NCBI RefSeq assembly: GCF_040250305.1
Contig: NZ_CP158190.1
Location: 4,496,001 to 4,560,000, forward strand
Length of the DNA: 64,000 bases
Source of the DNA: Peribacillus frigoritolerans
GTDB lineage: Bacteria; Bacillota; Bacilli; Bacillales; DSM-1321
Direction: 5' to 3'
This document shows positions 1 to 8,554 of the stretch, piece after piece; the first letter of the stretch is position 1, and the number at the start of each line of letters is the position of its first letter. Under the pieces are notes generated by a model. That model did not search any database and had not been told where the DNA came from. It saw nothing but the letters and a program-made list of their open reading frames with translations. The position numbers and the translations under genes were made by a program.

Positions 1-205
1 CACCTGCCACCGACAGTTGGTTTTTAGGGTTGTATGGCAATAGGTTAAGGATAGTGGCCAGTTCTTTTGCCTTTGTTGCACCTTTTACTGCAGCGGCTTT
101 TGTTGTCGCTACACCAGTTTTCGTTACGGCCCCTGCGCCTTTTGTTCCTACTACTGATGTGACGACTGTTGCGATGGCATAGGATACCCAGTGAGGCCGC
201 GAAAA
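1..205 (-). pseudogene. LXG toxin pre-toxin linker remnant, runs off the left edge
   Basis: Reverse translation gives SRPHWVSYA, GTKGAGAV, TTKAAAV and LLPYNPKNQLS. These match residues about 360-440 of the intact LXG toxin at 18790-20676. The reading frame ends abruptly at about 205, where homology to the toxin stops, so the N-terminal LXG domain is missing. The toxic tail, if any, lies left of the window. The same sequence, including its downstream neighbour, recurs in decayed form at 17557-18065. Confidence 0.8.
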
Positions 206-288
206 CATGAGGAGTAAATTCTTAGCTTGCTTTTTAATGTTTCACTTTTGATTTTAGGACGTTCTTATGTTTATATAGGTCAAAAAGA

Positions 289-325
289 AAACCTTGACTG
301 AGTGACGAACACTCAATCAAGGTTT
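289..325 (-). terminator. Rho-independent terminator of the cassette family
   Basis: A perfect 16-bp stem (AAACCTTGACTGAGTG paired with CACTCAATCAAGGTTT) encloses a 5-nt loop. Read on the minus strand it is followed by a T-rich run. It ends the immunity gene at 355-825. Confidence 0.85.
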
Positions 326-354
326 TTCAGCTAATTGTTTTGGTCTTTTTTATA

Positions 355-825
355 TTAATTATGTTCATTCTTGATTTGTTCAAACCATATCCTAGCAATA
401 GAACTTGCAGTTTTATTAGAATCATTTGTATGTACAAGATCATATTTATAATCTGCCGCTAGTTTATTTGCTTGTACATCATAAACAATCTTAATTTCTG
501 TTGGCATTTCACGATCATATTTTCTGCATAATTTAATCAATTCTTTAATATTTTCATTTATTATTTTCACAACTGCCTTTTGTCGATCTACTGATATATC
601 ATAAGAAAAGTTTGCATTATCCTCTTCATTGACTAATGCATCATTGAGTTTATGTCTCTCTACAATCTTACCATTGATATTATAAAAAAAGTCATTAGAG
701 ACAAGGCCTTCTTCATGTGAACAATATATATATATTTTATTAGCTCTTTCAAAAGCATACTCTAAACATATAGAAACCATATCTGCTTGCAATTCACTAA
801 AAAAATCCTCAAATACTTTACCCAC
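355..825 (-). CDS. putative immunity protein of unassigned family
   Basis: The product is a 156-aa acidic protein without signal peptide or membrane segment. It starts at GTG behind AGGAG nine bases upstream. It lies directly downstream of a toxin remnant pattern and is followed by a cassette terminator, which argues for an immunity role. I do not recognise the family with confidence. A motif near residues 108-138 (PTEIKIVYDV, YKYDLVHTND) resembles small immunity proteins of LXG and Rhs loci. A second copy at 17786-18065 carries frame-breaking deletions. Confidence 0.6.
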   Translation of the reverse strand: MGKVFEDFFSELQADMVSICLEYAFERANKIYIYCSHEEGLVSNDFFYNINGKIVERHKLNDALVNEEDNANFSYDISVDRQKAVVKIINENIKELIKLCRKYDREMPTEIKIVYDVQANKLAADYKYDLVHTNDSNKTASSIARIWFEQIKNEHN

Positions 826-929
826 TTAAATCCACTCCTAATTCAATATATTATTTTCATCATATTTTCCGCTATCTCATATTGTACGATAAATTGGATA
901 TCCCATTACTTTATCTAGATCTATAAAAC

Positions 930-1274
930 TTAATTCTCAGTTTCTTTGTATCTTTCTGGAATTTTGTTTCTCCATATTAGCATAAGTTCTTTAAATTGTT
1001 CAGTTTCCATTTCATTCTCATTTGGCTTATCGAAGATATAAAAGTGATGAAGAACCGTTGTATCTTTTTTTATCAAGACACTGGTAGCATTCCCTCCTAT
1101 TTCAAATTCATCGTATTCACCTTCCATTACTTTCTCAACAATATCAATATACTCATCCACTTCTGTTTCAAATACAATATCTTCAATGAAGTCTGAGAAA
1201 AGGTTAATTTCTTGTGGTAGGATTATTCTTAGATATCCTAATGGGTTTCTTTTAAATTCATATGAATATTTCAT
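930..1274 (-). CDS. small acidic immunity-like protein, copy A
   Basis: The product is a 114-aa soluble acidic protein beginning MKYSYEFKRNPLGYL. About 290 nucleotides are identical to the gene at 14198-14521; only the start region and the last few codons differ. This copy has its own AAAGGGGAT ribosome site. The other copy is coupled to an upstream SUKH gene. The family is not recognised, and immunity function is inferred from location. The near-identity indicates recent duplication or gene conversion inside the array. Confidence 0.6.
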   Translation of the reverse strand: MKYSYEFKRNPLGYLRIILPQEINLFSDFIEDIVFETEVDEYIDIVEKVMEGEYDEFEIGGNATSVLIKKDTTVLHHFYIFDKPNENEMETEQFKELMLIWRNKIPERYKETEN

Positions 1275-1425
1275 ACGCTTTTATCCCCTTTTAGATCATT
1301 TATATATAATGGATATGCCGTTTCTATTGATTCATCTTTATTCAAGTACATTTCTACTTAATATCTAATGAAGTGATACCCCTATATTTATTTGACCAAT
1401 TTGTTCTTTAGATTGGTAAGTTTCA

Positions 1426-1554
1426 TTAATAGCTTTTAATACTTCGGTACGGTTTCACTTTTTTGGGAAGAAACTCATCTTCTTGATACTTCAAGCTATA
1501 TCCAACTCTTGCTTGTTCATGAGTGGAGACCCGTATATACCCAACAACGTTCAA
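1426..1554 (-). pseudogene. N-terminal stump of a serine site-specific recombinase
   Basis: Behind a GGAGGT ribosome site, a TTG-started frame reads LNVVGYIRVSTHEQARVGYS and then degenerates to a stop after 42 residues. VGYIRVSTxEQA followed by GYSL is the signature start of serine recombinases of the large resolvase or phage-integrase type; the serine in RVST is the catalytic nucleophile. No recombinase or zinc domain follows, so this is a relic. The surrounding 1276-1903 stretch holds no other intact gene, only degenerate sequence. Confidence 0.55.
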
Positions 1555-1855
1555 TTCTTCAACCTCCGGTTACATAAATTGTGATTACCGTAACGCTTTG
1601 CAACCGAATAGCGAGTATTATACGACCGTCTCTTAGTTACGTTACCCATTGTTTATCGCCACGAGCTTTGTCATTATAGTTAGTTTGTTAGCTATTCCAT
1701 AACTATCCCCACCATGTACAATGTCATCTCGCTTACTTATCGTACTTCTCACAAAGTCCAATTATAAAATCAATACTCCATGATGGTACAACCTTCATGG
1801 GCACTTGATTCAAATATGAAACATTTTTAACCGAAAAACTATTTTTAATAACTAA

Positions 1856-1888
1856 AAAACCTTGAAAGGCATTTAGCCAATCAAGGTT
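1856..1888 (-). terminator. cassette-family terminator
   Basis: AACCTTGA and TCAAGGTT pair around a loop containing TTTAGCC. On the minus strand the stem leads into a T-rich stretch. It closes the small gene at 1904-2158. Confidence 0.7.
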
Positions 1889-1903
1889 CTCATATGTTTC
1901 ATT

Positions 1904-2158
1904 TTATGATAGTACCCAAACACTAAACTCATAAAAATATTCCGTTCGTTCAATACACAAACCGAAATTTAAATCTTCTGCAACTAGTATAAAATCTCCA
2001 TATCCTACTGAAAACTTCGTTAACTTAAGAATATTATCTAGGTGACTAAATACTTCATTAACATTAATCAACATTGCTTCTATTTCATTTTCTCTAAAAA
2101 ACAATAGTCTTCCTTTCTTGGGGATTACTTTGATATTATCAATAGTCGCATTTAACAA
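1904..2158 (-). CDS. small hypothetical protein, probable immunity remnant
   Basis: The 84-aa frame has a TTG start and no convincing ribosome site, so the 5' end may be truncated. The protein is soluble, with short beta-like segments (GRLLFFREN, GDFILVAEDL). It sits 44 bases after the SUKH gene at 2203-2652 and before a cassette terminator, so it is most likely the second gene of that unit. No family recognised. Confidence 0.45.
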   Translation of the reverse strand: MLNATIDNIKVIPKKGRLLFFRENEIEAMLINVNEVFSHLDNILKLTKFSVGYGDFILVAEDLNFGLCIERTEYFYEFSVWVLS

Positions 2159-2202
2159 TTGTATTGATTTTTGAATATTTTCTTTGCTTCTAGTTATCTA
2201 TT

Positions 2203-2652
2203 TTAAAAATCTTCTTCCCATGCTTCTTTTGCATTCAATAACCTTTGTGATAAAAACTCATAAAAGTTCTTTGCTGTATTGCAGTCATCAAGTCCCCCTA
2301 GTCTATTCCACGCTATTACTGGGCACTCATTATTCTCCATTTTGCTTGTATATAAACAATAAACATATTCTCCAGCATTTTCAATAACCACTAAATCTTT
2401 TTCCAATCCTAAATCTCTATAACTCTTCGTGTTAACTACAGCTGGAGCTCTATACGACTTAGCCACGCCTAAAATATCAACACCAAATGCACCACCAGAA
2501 CCATAGGTCGTTAAAAACCACTTATAACTCTCTGGTAATTCCACCCCTAGCTCATTTTGGACAACATTGATTCGGCTTTCTGCTATTCCACCTGTAAAGT
2601 CATCTGATTCCTTATGTTCATTAATAAAATTTGTTAATTCCTCTTTATTCAT
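2203..2652 (-). CDS. SMI1/KNR4 (SUKH) family immunity protein, YobK-like
   Basis: The 149-aa protein has the SUKH hallmarks: DDFTGG near residue 20, LGVELPESYKWFLTTYGSGG around residues 35-54, then VVIENAGEYVYCL and ECPVIAW. SUKH proteins neutralise partner toxins, often nucleases, by direct binding. It is a paralogue of the next gene upstream (2918-3373). Its start lies three bases after a broken toxin linker, and its ribosome site GGGGGAG is made of the toxin codons for Ala-Gly-Gly-Val. Confidence 0.85.
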   Translation of the reverse strand: MNKEELTNFINEHKESDDFTGGIAESRINVVQNELGVELPESYKWFLTTYGSGGAFGVDILGVAKSYRAPAVVNTKSYRDLGLEKDLVVIENAGEYVYCLYTSKMENNECPVIAWNRLGGLDDCNTAKNFYEFLSQRLLNAKEAWEEDF

Positions 2653-2815
2653 TTAGTACTCCCCCTGCCAACAATAGTTGGTTTTTAGGATTGTAAGGCA
2701 ATAGAGTAGGCATTGACACTAATACTTTTGCCTTCGTAACGCCTTTTACTGCAGCCGCTTTTTGTAGTAGTTACCTCAGGATTTGAGATAAAACTCCAAA
2801 CTTCTGTCAAAAAGT
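2653..2815 (-). pseudogene. internally deleted, frameshifted LXG toxin remnant
   Basis: The fragment encodes, in shifting frames, FLTEVWSFISNPE, then TTTK, then sequence matching KAKEL, LLPYNPKNQL and LAGG of the toxin linker. About 60 residues that separate VWDFVTDP from TTTKAAAV in the intact toxin are missing. No toxic domain remains; it runs directly into the start of the SUKH gene at 2652. Confidence 0.75.
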
Positions 2816-2917
2816 CTCTATGAGTTATTTTGTTCCTTTTTTCCGGTTGGCTATGGGAATACGATAAATCTAATTAATTTTCTCTTCTTCTTTATAACAA
2901 AGCAAGATAAATAGCTT

Positions 2918-3373
2918 TCACCAATCTTCTTCATCTTCATCCCAGTTCTCTTTTGCCTCTTCAAGACTTTCGATTAAATAATCCAGGAAATTATCCGCAG
3001 CGGTAAAACCATATCCTTCTTGGTTATCCCAAAGAATCACTGGGCATTCTCCATTTTTCATTTTATTTGTATCGAGACAGTAGGCAAATTGATCAACATT
3101 TTCTATAACCACTATCCCGGCAATTAACTTATAATATTTCTGATAATCTCGAGTGGCATCCACTACTGATGGACCTACTAAATCATAACCTATTATATCT
3201 ACACCAAAAATCCCGCCTGCGCCATAGTTCCTTAAAAACCACTTGTAGCTAGCCGGAAGTGGGATCTGTAATTTATTTTCAGTTTCTTTTACTTTGTCTT
3301 CACTTACTCCACCTGTAAAATCATCATCTTTGCCATACTGCTTAATGAATTCCTGTACAGCTGAATATTTCAC
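2918..3373 (-). CDS. yobK: YobK-like SUKH immunity protein
   Basis: About 151 residues if the GTG at 3373 is used; it lies behind AGGTGAT and gives an N-terminus (MKYSAVQEFI) like Bacillus YobK. The core matches what I recall of B. subtilis YobK: ASYKWFLRNYGAGG, then FGVDIIGYDL, VVIENVDQFAYCLDTNKMK, GECPVI, and a C-terminus ending in DWDEDEEDW-like acids. YobK is the immunity protein of the LXG RNase YobL. No YobL-type RNase domain is left here; only a linker remnant lies downstream. Confidence 0.85.
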   Translation of the reverse strand: MKYSAVQEFIKQYGKDDDFTGGVSEDKVKETENKLQIPLPASYKWFLRNYGAGGIFGVDIIGYDLVGPSVVDATRDYQKYYKLIAGIVVIENVDQFAYCLDTNKMKNGECPVILWDNQEGYGFTAADNFLDYLIESLEEAKENWDEDEEDW

Positions 3374-3461
3374 CAATATCACCTACTAATATTGTATTTA
3401 GTCCTTTCATTTATAAGGTGGTGCTATCCATCAAAAAGGTAAACATAATAATAAAAACAAT

Positions 3462-4076
3462 TTAATCATCTAATAATTCATCATCTAGCCACAACTCTAC
3501 GCCATCAACGTCCAGCTTCTCAGTTTCATTAATTAATTCTAAGTCACTTAAAAAACCTAAGAATGTTTCCGATACAAGATGTATATTTTCCCAATATGAG
3601 TTAATGTCATCTGAAGCAACATCTATTCCTGCCATTATTTTAGCTTCACGTTCATTTTCATGGTTCCAGAAGTAAACTTTACCTATATAACTTCCCCTTA
3701 CTCCTATGCATATTACATTTCCTCCTGGACTTTCCCCAATTGGAATCATACAATCTGGCATCCGATTTAAATAATCTTTGATTTTGTCGAATAAATTATT
3801 TTCACTAGATAATCCATAAAAACCTTCAAATACTTGAGTTCCCTCCTTAGATGTCCAAGGTGATGTCTCAATCGGTTTATACGTTACCTCATTGTCAAAA
3901 AAAGTTTCATCATAGTTAAGAAGAAACTCCTTATAATCTTTTGGAATGTAAATATCAGACATCTTTTCTAACTTCTTAACCTGATTTTCTCTTGAACTTA
4001 AAGAAGTGAATTCTTGTTTCTTAATATTTAAGGCGTTTAATTTATTTTCTATTTGATCTATATACTTGTTACCCAA
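3462..4076 (-). CDS. SMI1/KNR4 (SUKH) family immunity protein
   Basis: The 204-aa SUKH-fold protein has IPKDYKEFLLNY near residue 45, then MIPIGESPGGNVICIG and YFWNHENE around residues 105-140. The start is TTG, supported by GGAGGG nine bases upstream. That ribosome site lies in the last codons of the toxin fragment ending at 4080, so toxin tail and immunity gene remain a paired cassette. Likely binds the HNH-type toxin whose tail precedes it. Confidence 0.8.
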   Translation of the reverse strand: MGNKYIDQIENKLNALNIKKQEFTSLSSRENQVKKLEKMSDIYIPKDYKEFLLNYDETFFDNEVTYKPIETSPWTSKEGTQVFEGFYGLSSENNLFDKIKDYLNRMPDCMIPIGESPGGNVICIGVRGSYIGKVYFWNHENEREAKIMAGIDVASDDINSYWENIHLVSETFLGFLSDLELINETEKLDVDGVELWLDDELLDD

Positions 4077-4079
4077 AAA

Positions 4080-4232
4080 TTAAAACCCTCCTCTTAAACC
4101 TGATGCAGCACAGTGGTGATTTTCAAGTAACTTTGTAGGGATTAACTGTATAGTAATATCTTCTGCATGGTGGGATGTCAGACCTTTTTCTCTTAGCCAA
4201 TTTTTCGCCTGTTTTTGACTACTAACCTTTTA
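4080..4232 (-). pseudogene. HNH/endonuclease VII-type toxin C-terminal tail
   Basis: One open frame of about 50 codons reads AKNWLREKGLTSHHAEDITI, then IQLIPTKLLENHHCAASGLRGG and a stop. The HH followed by IQLIP and a later H is typical of the HNH/ENDO VII toxin superfamily (GHH or WHH type). The beginning of the domain and the whole secretion module are gone. Its stop codon overlaps the ribosome site region of the SUKH gene at 4076. Confidence 0.65.
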
Positions 4233-4243
4233 GCTATCATAAA

Positions 4244-4762
4244 CTAACTTGAAGTCCCCATCTGATCGATTTTCCGCTTTAAATATTCAGCAATTTCTGT
4301 TTGCCCTCTTTCAATAGCAAATGCATAAGCATCCATATCTTTCATGTTGTCACCAGAGTATTTTATGGATATATCTATATTATTCTCAACTACCAATTTA
4401 ACAATTTCAAAATGACCGCCATATATTGCAGCAAACAGAGGATTTCTATCTGGTTCACTAGTATCAATCTCAACATTCTGGTTAATGAGATATTCGGCAA
4501 TATCTAAATGCCCTTTTGTAGCTGCTCTTTCAAGGGCATTTGCAGAAAAAGTTCCACCCTGTGCATTAGTATCTATCCCGGCATTAATAAGATATTCTAT
4601 TATTTCTAAACGCCCATAAGCTGCTGCTATATGTAACCATGTACCAAAGGGTGTCATCACTGTTAACATTTCTGGTTCTTTTTCAAGTAAATCTCTTAAC
4701 GTATCCAATTGGTCACTTTTTATGGCACCTCTAATGTCTTTCGCAATTTGAGTTTTATCCAT
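4244..4762 (-). CDS. ankyrin-repeat immunity-like protein
   Basis: The 172-aa protein has about four ankyrin repeats: TPFGTWLHIAAAYGRLEIIEYLI near 38-60, NALERAATKGHLDIAEYLI near 75-93, RNPLFAAIYGGHFEIVKLVV near 105-125, and YAFAIERGQTEIAEYLKRKI at the end. Ankyrin proteins often serve as immunity partners in polymorphic toxin loci. The start follows AAGGAG. The gene at 13023-13532 is a paralogue, nearly identical in its last repeat. The toxin it once matched is not visible beside it. Confidence 0.8.
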   Translation of the reverse strand: MDKTQIAKDIRGAIKSDQLDTLRDLLEKEPEMLTVMTPFGTWLHIAAAYGRLEIIEYLINAGIDTNAQGGTFSANALERAATKGHLDIAEYLINQNVEIDTSEPDRNPLFAAIYGGHFEIVKLVVENNIDISIKYSGDNMKDMDAYAFAIERGQTEIAEYLKRKIDQMGTSS

Positions 4763-4854
4763 TTAGTTTCTCCTTCATTTCCAAGGTCTTCTAGTATTTA
4801 AATAATTTCACCTAAGAGTGAATCGTCCTTTAAGGGGTATTTCTTCAAATTAAA

Positions 4855-4892
4855 AAGTTGATAGAACCAATTTACCTCAGTTTTATCAACTG
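4855..4892 (-). terminator. terminator after the Syd-like gene
   Basis: Minus-strand reading gives AGTTGATAA, a 19-nt loop, then TATCAACT followed by TTTTAATTTG. It sits just downstream of the stop codon at 4904. Its sequence differs from the CCTTGA family. Confidence 0.55.
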
Positions 4893-4903
4893 TGAATTTC
4901 CGA

Positions 4904-5449
4904 CTATCTTATTATTCTTAGTTTAGAAATTAATGCTTCAATACTTTCTGATATAACCTCAAATGAATTCCTTTCGAAATCCTCTAACTTTACTTTACCG
5001 TTCTCATTATCAATTACCACTAACAAACCATTCCCTTCGATACCTAAAGGGATATTTTCTAGTTTATTGTTATGATTGCTCTTATACCCCTCTAAGGTCC
5101 CTCGGAATGAATCAAACTCGAAGTTTGGCAAAACCGCATCTAATTTAATATAGAAATCATTTAAAAATCCGTCTAAATTAGCGAACCAATACGAATTAAA
5201 ATATTCAATAATTGATTTATGGAATCCCACCCCTAAGTTCTCTTCTAACTCCTTTAAGTCATGTGAAGTAGTTTTTTCTACAGGTTTCCATGTAATATAA
5301 TCTTCTTCGTCAACTTCACCTTCATAAATTATTGAATTAAGCTCTTCAGTCACTGGAGCCTTAAATAAGAAGTCCATTCCTTCATCCGCAAGCTCATGTC
5401 TCATTCTGAAGTATTGGCCCATTGATTTCTTAATAGACAAAGATATCAC
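4904..5449 (-). CDS. Syd-like (SUKH superfamily) immunity protein
   Basis: The 181-aa protein resembles SecY-interacting Syd: a WKPVEKTT segment near residue 55, LGVGFHKSIIEYFNSYWFAN around 75-93, then IPLGIEGNGLLVVIDNENG and a terminal EALISKLR helix. Syd belongs to the SUKH superfamily, and Gram-positive homologues occur as immunity genes in toxin loci. The exact start is uncertain: a GTG at 5449, a TTG ten bases inside behind AAGGGTGAT, or an ATG (MGQYFRMR) are all possible. Confidence 0.75.
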   Translation of the reverse strand: MISLSIKKSMGQYFRMRHELADEGMDFLFKAPVTEELNSIIYEGEVDEEDYITWKPVEKTTSHDLKELEENLGVGFHKSIIEYFNSYWFANLDGFLNDFYIKLDAVLPNFEFDSFRGTLEGYKSNHNNKLENIPLGIEGNGLLVVIDNENGKVKLEDFERNSFEVISESIEALISKLRIIR

Positions 5450-5490
5450 CCTTTTCGTTTAACTTTATTAAACCAATTATAAGACATAAA

Positions 5491-5522
5491 AAACCTTGAA
5501 AAGCTTAAGCCAATCAAGGTTT
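5491..5522 (-). terminator. cassette-family terminator
   Basis: AAACCTTGA pairs with TCAAGGTTT around an AAGCTTAAGCCAA loop. It follows the DUF4274-like gene at 5535-5990. Confidence 0.75.
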
Positions 5523-5534
5523 AAAACATTTACA

Positions 5535-5990
5535 TTATATTTTAGGAACGTCAACCACTTCGCCTGGTGCTTTATTAATAAGAATATCAGGAATGTTTGG
5601 GTTATTCTTTTTCAACTTATACTTTTGAATTTTAGTTAATTCAGGGTCAAAGGAAATATTCTGAGATTTAAATTCAAAGTTTATAAGTTTATTGTGAATC
5701 TTATTCAAAAAACCTTTCCATTCCTCTAACGAAGAACTTGAAACTTCCTCTGAATTTTCTAACATACGAATGCCTTCCGCATAATGAAACATTAGTAAAC
5801 CTGTTCCTAAATCACAAGCTTCGTTTTCTAAAATAACTCTTGGTACATCAAATCCACTATTCCAATTATAATTTGCAGCAAAATAATGAAGTAATAAAGG
5901 GTTGTATGTATTCGTTAGCTCACTGATTATATAGTGTTTATCTGTATTATAAAGTAACTGTTCAAGGAAACTAATAACTTTTTTATCCAC
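5535..5990 (-). CDS. DUF4274-like immunity protein
   Basis: The 151-aa helical protein has a core LLLHYFAANYNWNSGFDVPR, then ILENEACDLGTGLLMFHYAEG, near residues 32-75. This pattern is the one I associate with DUF4274, common in polymorphic toxin loci. The start is GTG with only a weak GGTGAG ribosome site. It is followed at once by a terminator and lies 38 bases after the Imm22-like gene, so the two may be co-transcribed. Confidence 0.65.
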   Translation of the reverse strand: MDKKVISFLEQLLYNTDKHYIISELTNTYNPLLLHYFAANYNWNSGFDVPRVILENEACDLGTGLLMFHYAEGIRMLENSEEVSSSSLEEWKGFLNKIHNKLINFEFKSQNISFDPELTKIQKYKLKKNNPNIPDILINKAPGEVVDVPKI

Positions 5991-6028
5991 AGTAACTCAC
6001 CGTAATTTCAATAATTTTAAAATTACTA

Positions 6029-6400
6029 TTATACATAACTAATAGAAGTGATAAAATCAAACTCACCTATTGAATTAATTTTATTATCATACTCAAAATT
6101 ATAAATTAGAATTACAGCATTATATGACTTTGTTAAATTAAAGTGTTTTTTAATTTTAGGGATTATAATTTCTTCATATGAACAGCCTTCTAACAATATA
6201 GAAATATCATTACTATTTTCTAATACTTCTTTTTCAATAAAATCCTCGTCAGTATCATCCATATCAATATTAAAATCCATAAAAAATTTAGAAGGAACAG
6301 ACTCCCCATCTTCATCATATTTTACATCCACATATTCTTCTATAGAGTTTTCATTTTTGATATTACCTAACCATATAGAAACTAGTCCTTGTTTTTCCAT
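6029..6400 (-). CDS. Imm22-like immunity protein
   Basis: The 123-aa acidic protein begins MEKQGLVSIWLGNIKNENSI, followed by VDVKYDEDGESVPSKFFMDF and DDTDEDFIEKE. This N-terminal layout (VSIWLGN, then EDG, then DF and DxDFIE) fits the Imm22 family. A strong AGGAGG precedes the ATG. It would protect against a nuclease toxin that is no longer beside it. Confidence 0.65.
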   Translation of the reverse strand: MEKQGLVSIWLGNIKNENSIEEYVDVKYDEDGESVPSKFFMDFNIDMDDTDEDFIEKEVLENSNDISILLEGCSYEEIIIPKIKKHFNLTKSYNAVILIYNFEYDNKINSIGEFDFITSISYV

Positions 6401-6551
6401 TATTAAACCTCCTAATTTAAGACCTTATGGTAAAGATGAAGTACCGCCTTCGATATACATAGTTAGCCTTTTAATAAAAGTATTATAGAGTCTGTGCTTT
6501 ATATGTGATGTTTAATAGCTGTTTAGTTACCTTTAAAATATTATCAGAAAA

Positions 6552-6578
6552 GCCTTGAAAGACCTACACTTTCAAGGC
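6552..6578 (-). terminator. terminator GCCTTGAAAG/CTTTCAAGGC
   Basis: A perfect 10-bp stem with a 7-nt loop follows the stop codon of the 6589-6870 gene. It is a variant of the CCTTGA family. Confidence 0.75.
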
Positions 6579-6588
6579 AAATTATAAG

Positions 6589-6870
6589 TTATCTATACCG
6601 CCAATTTATCTCCCCATCTTCATGTATTGCCGGTAAATATATTCCCTTTTTATTTTGATGCTCATCAACAATAAACCAATTATCATCGTTAAGCCATTCT
6701 TCACTAAAACTACCTTCCTTGAATTCTTTCTCCTCATTAACAAGTGCCGTTAAAAAATCTTTATACTTTATTATATTTTCATTGGCTATGATAGATCCAT
6801 AAAACCACACGCCTTCTTTATTATCATTCTGTATTTCACCCAAACATTCATTACGGAAATATAAGAACAT
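6589..6870 (-). CDS. small immunity-like protein
   Basis: The 93-aa soluble acidic protein has several aromatic residues (VWFYGSIIANE, NDDNWFIVDEHQ) and the C-terminus GIYLPAIHEDGEINWRYR. AAAGGAG lies before the ATG. I do not recognise the family. Size, strong charge and position between array terminators suggest an immunity gene. Confidence 0.6.
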   Translation of the reverse strand: MFLYFRNECLGEIQNDNKEGVWFYGSIIANENIIKYKDFLTALVNEEKEFKEGSFSEEWLNDDNWFIVDEHQNKKGIYLPAIHEDGEINWRYR

Positions 6871-7007
6871 AACCTCACTCCTTTGGAGAAATTATTATAA
6901 ACTTGTTAGGAACTTCTCCTCTTACTTAAAAAAGTTAACGCTCTTTTCTTACAGAATTCAGAAGAAGAATCATTATTGTTGTTGTAGGTACTATATTAAT
7001 TGGTAAA

Positions 7008-7122
7008 ACATCATATAGGGATTAAAGCGATTTATTCTTATTCTCTGTATAAAAAGCTGTTTACTCAGCACAGGTAGCCCCATACAAAAGAAAAACCTTG
7101 AATGGCCATAGCCAATCAAGGT
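7008..7122 (-). repeat. cassette boundary block with terminator
   Basis: The block reads CATCATATAGGGATT, then AAAAAGCTGTTTACTCAGCAC, then AGGTAGCCC, and ends in the AACCTTGA/TCAAGGT hairpin at 7093-7122. Related blocks end at about 10020, 11804 and 16538. It closes the SUKH gene at 7216. Confidence 0.7.
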
Positions 7123-7215
7123 ATGAGTATAATTGTTGCCTTTTAATCCACGACTTAACTTATTAAAGTTACCTTTCAGTTACTAATAAAAACTATTTTC
7201 TTGCTTGCTAAAAAA

Positions 7216-7650
7216 TTATTGTTCCTCGTATAAACTGTCAAGAAATTCATTAAAGTTGTTTGATAAAAAGTACATATTTTCCATTTCATCATGTTCCTCA
7301 TCATGAGCCCAATGAAATATTTGTTCAAAATACTCTTTATTTATTCCAATGCATATTTGATTTCCACTTGGGTCATCTGCTATTGGAATAAATCCTATTT
7401 CTAATATTTCATTAAAAATATCAAACTTCTTCTCTAAATTATCATACATACTACCAATTCCATAAAAAATATTTAATATACTTTCTCCCAACTCATCAGA
7501 TATTTTATAAATACCTGGATTGGGATATCCACCATTATATTCTAATAAAAAATCTCTATAATCTTTTGGCAGGGTTATATTTTGATTTTGCTCAAAGCTC
7601 TCTAAGTTTCCGATAGATAGATTGTCATGGATCTTTTCAATATTTACCAT
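7216..7650 (-). CDS. SMI1/KNR4 (SUKH) immunity protein paired with a WHH toxin
   Basis: The 144-aa protein starts at the ATG at 7650, behind AAGGAG; an upstream GTG lies too close to that site. It has LPKDYRDFLLEYNGGYP, FYGIGSMYDNL, IPIADDPSGNQICIGI and FHWAHDEE, all typical of SUKH. The paralogue at 10587-11024 shares this order and is likewise preceded by a WHH nuclease tail, so the pair is a conserved toxin-immunity match. Confidence 0.85.
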   Translation of the reverse strand: MVNIEKIHDNLSIGNLESFEQNQNITLPKDYRDFLLEYNGGYPNPGIYKISDELGESILNIFYGIGSMYDNLEKKFDIFNEILEIGFIPIADDPSGNQICIGINKEYFEQIFHWAHDEEHDEMENMYFLSNNFNEFLDSLYEEQ

Positions 7651-7665
7651 ACTCTCACTCACTCC

Positions 7666-8489
7666 TTATTTACCATTAACTTTTGATGGTCCACCTATGT
7701 GCTTAAATTCATCATGAATATCTTTTTCTATAAGAAGCATTGATTCTCCATCTTGATGATGATGCCAAGTGTATCCTAAAGGAGGTCTCCTTATGTCGGA
7801 AATTGGAGAATCAATATCTTTACTAAGGTTTGCTGCTTTATTTGCATTTTCAAAATCTTTCGGATTATTCTTAGGCGAATGTACCTCGATTTTAACCGGC
7901 TCAACATTTGGATGTACATAGGGTGTAAAATCAGGATAACCATTTGGATAACTTACTGATATTCCAGGCTTGTAAGTATAAGTCCAAGTGCCATTACTAT
8001 CAATAGAGATTTTCCCACCCTTTTATACCTCTTTTCAGGTATAGGAGAGTTCATTGGTTTAGTCTCCAAATTCTCTTTAGTGACATCTTCTACTTTTAAC
8101 CTATTACCTTTACCCGTACCCTTAGGAATATTCTCCCCTGAAATATCCTCTACTTTGCTATCCTTCACCGCAAATTTCTGATAGGCTTCCTTAGTTGTCT
8201 GCTTTTCCATCACAACTTGGCAAAGGCTTGTTCCTCCTGCGAGGGAAACTTGTTCCATAATTATCCGTTTTGGTATTTCTTTTTCACCTATTTCTTCACC
8301 TATATTTTTTAACGTGGGTTTTCCTGATCTCGCTATGTCTGTTATTGTAGCTTGAACCATCTGAACCTGCTTTTGCGCAAATTCCTTACTGTAAGGAATG
8401 AACTTTGTACCACTTGGACCTTTTATTCTAAGCCAGCTCGCCTGAGGTAAATCCATATTTTTTTCTAAAGAATGATTTTTAGACCTCAC
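7666..8489 (-). pseudogene. WHH-type HNH nuclease toxin fragment with one frameshift
   Basis: The first part (7953-8489 frame) holds a linker of a different toxin lineage (WLRIKGPSGTKFIPYSKEFA, then QVSLAGG and KGTGKGNRLKVEDV). Near 8024 a one-base change in AAAAGGGTGGG shifts the frame. The next frame gives DSNGTWTYTYKPG, then PPLGYTWHHHQDGESMLLIE, then DIHDEFKHIGGPSKVNGK and a stop. WHHHQDG...IxxDIHxxFxHIGG is the WHH nuclease motif. There is no LXG domain. The tail stops 16 bases before its SUKH immunity gene. Confidence 0.75.
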
Positions 8490-8554
8490 GGACTATTATC
8501 CTAGGAACCCGATTTGACTTAAGATGATACATATTCAAATTTCAACAATGAAAA

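Noticed and set aside
996..1196. Plus-strand 66-codon frame, repeated at 14243-14443
   Set aside because: Both are shadows of the duplicated immunity gene on the opposite strand.
8000..8040. Apparent C-terminal membrane helix of the 7953-8489 frame
   Set aside because: It appears only after the frameshift; the other frame gives the WHH toxin domain that continues to its immunity gene.
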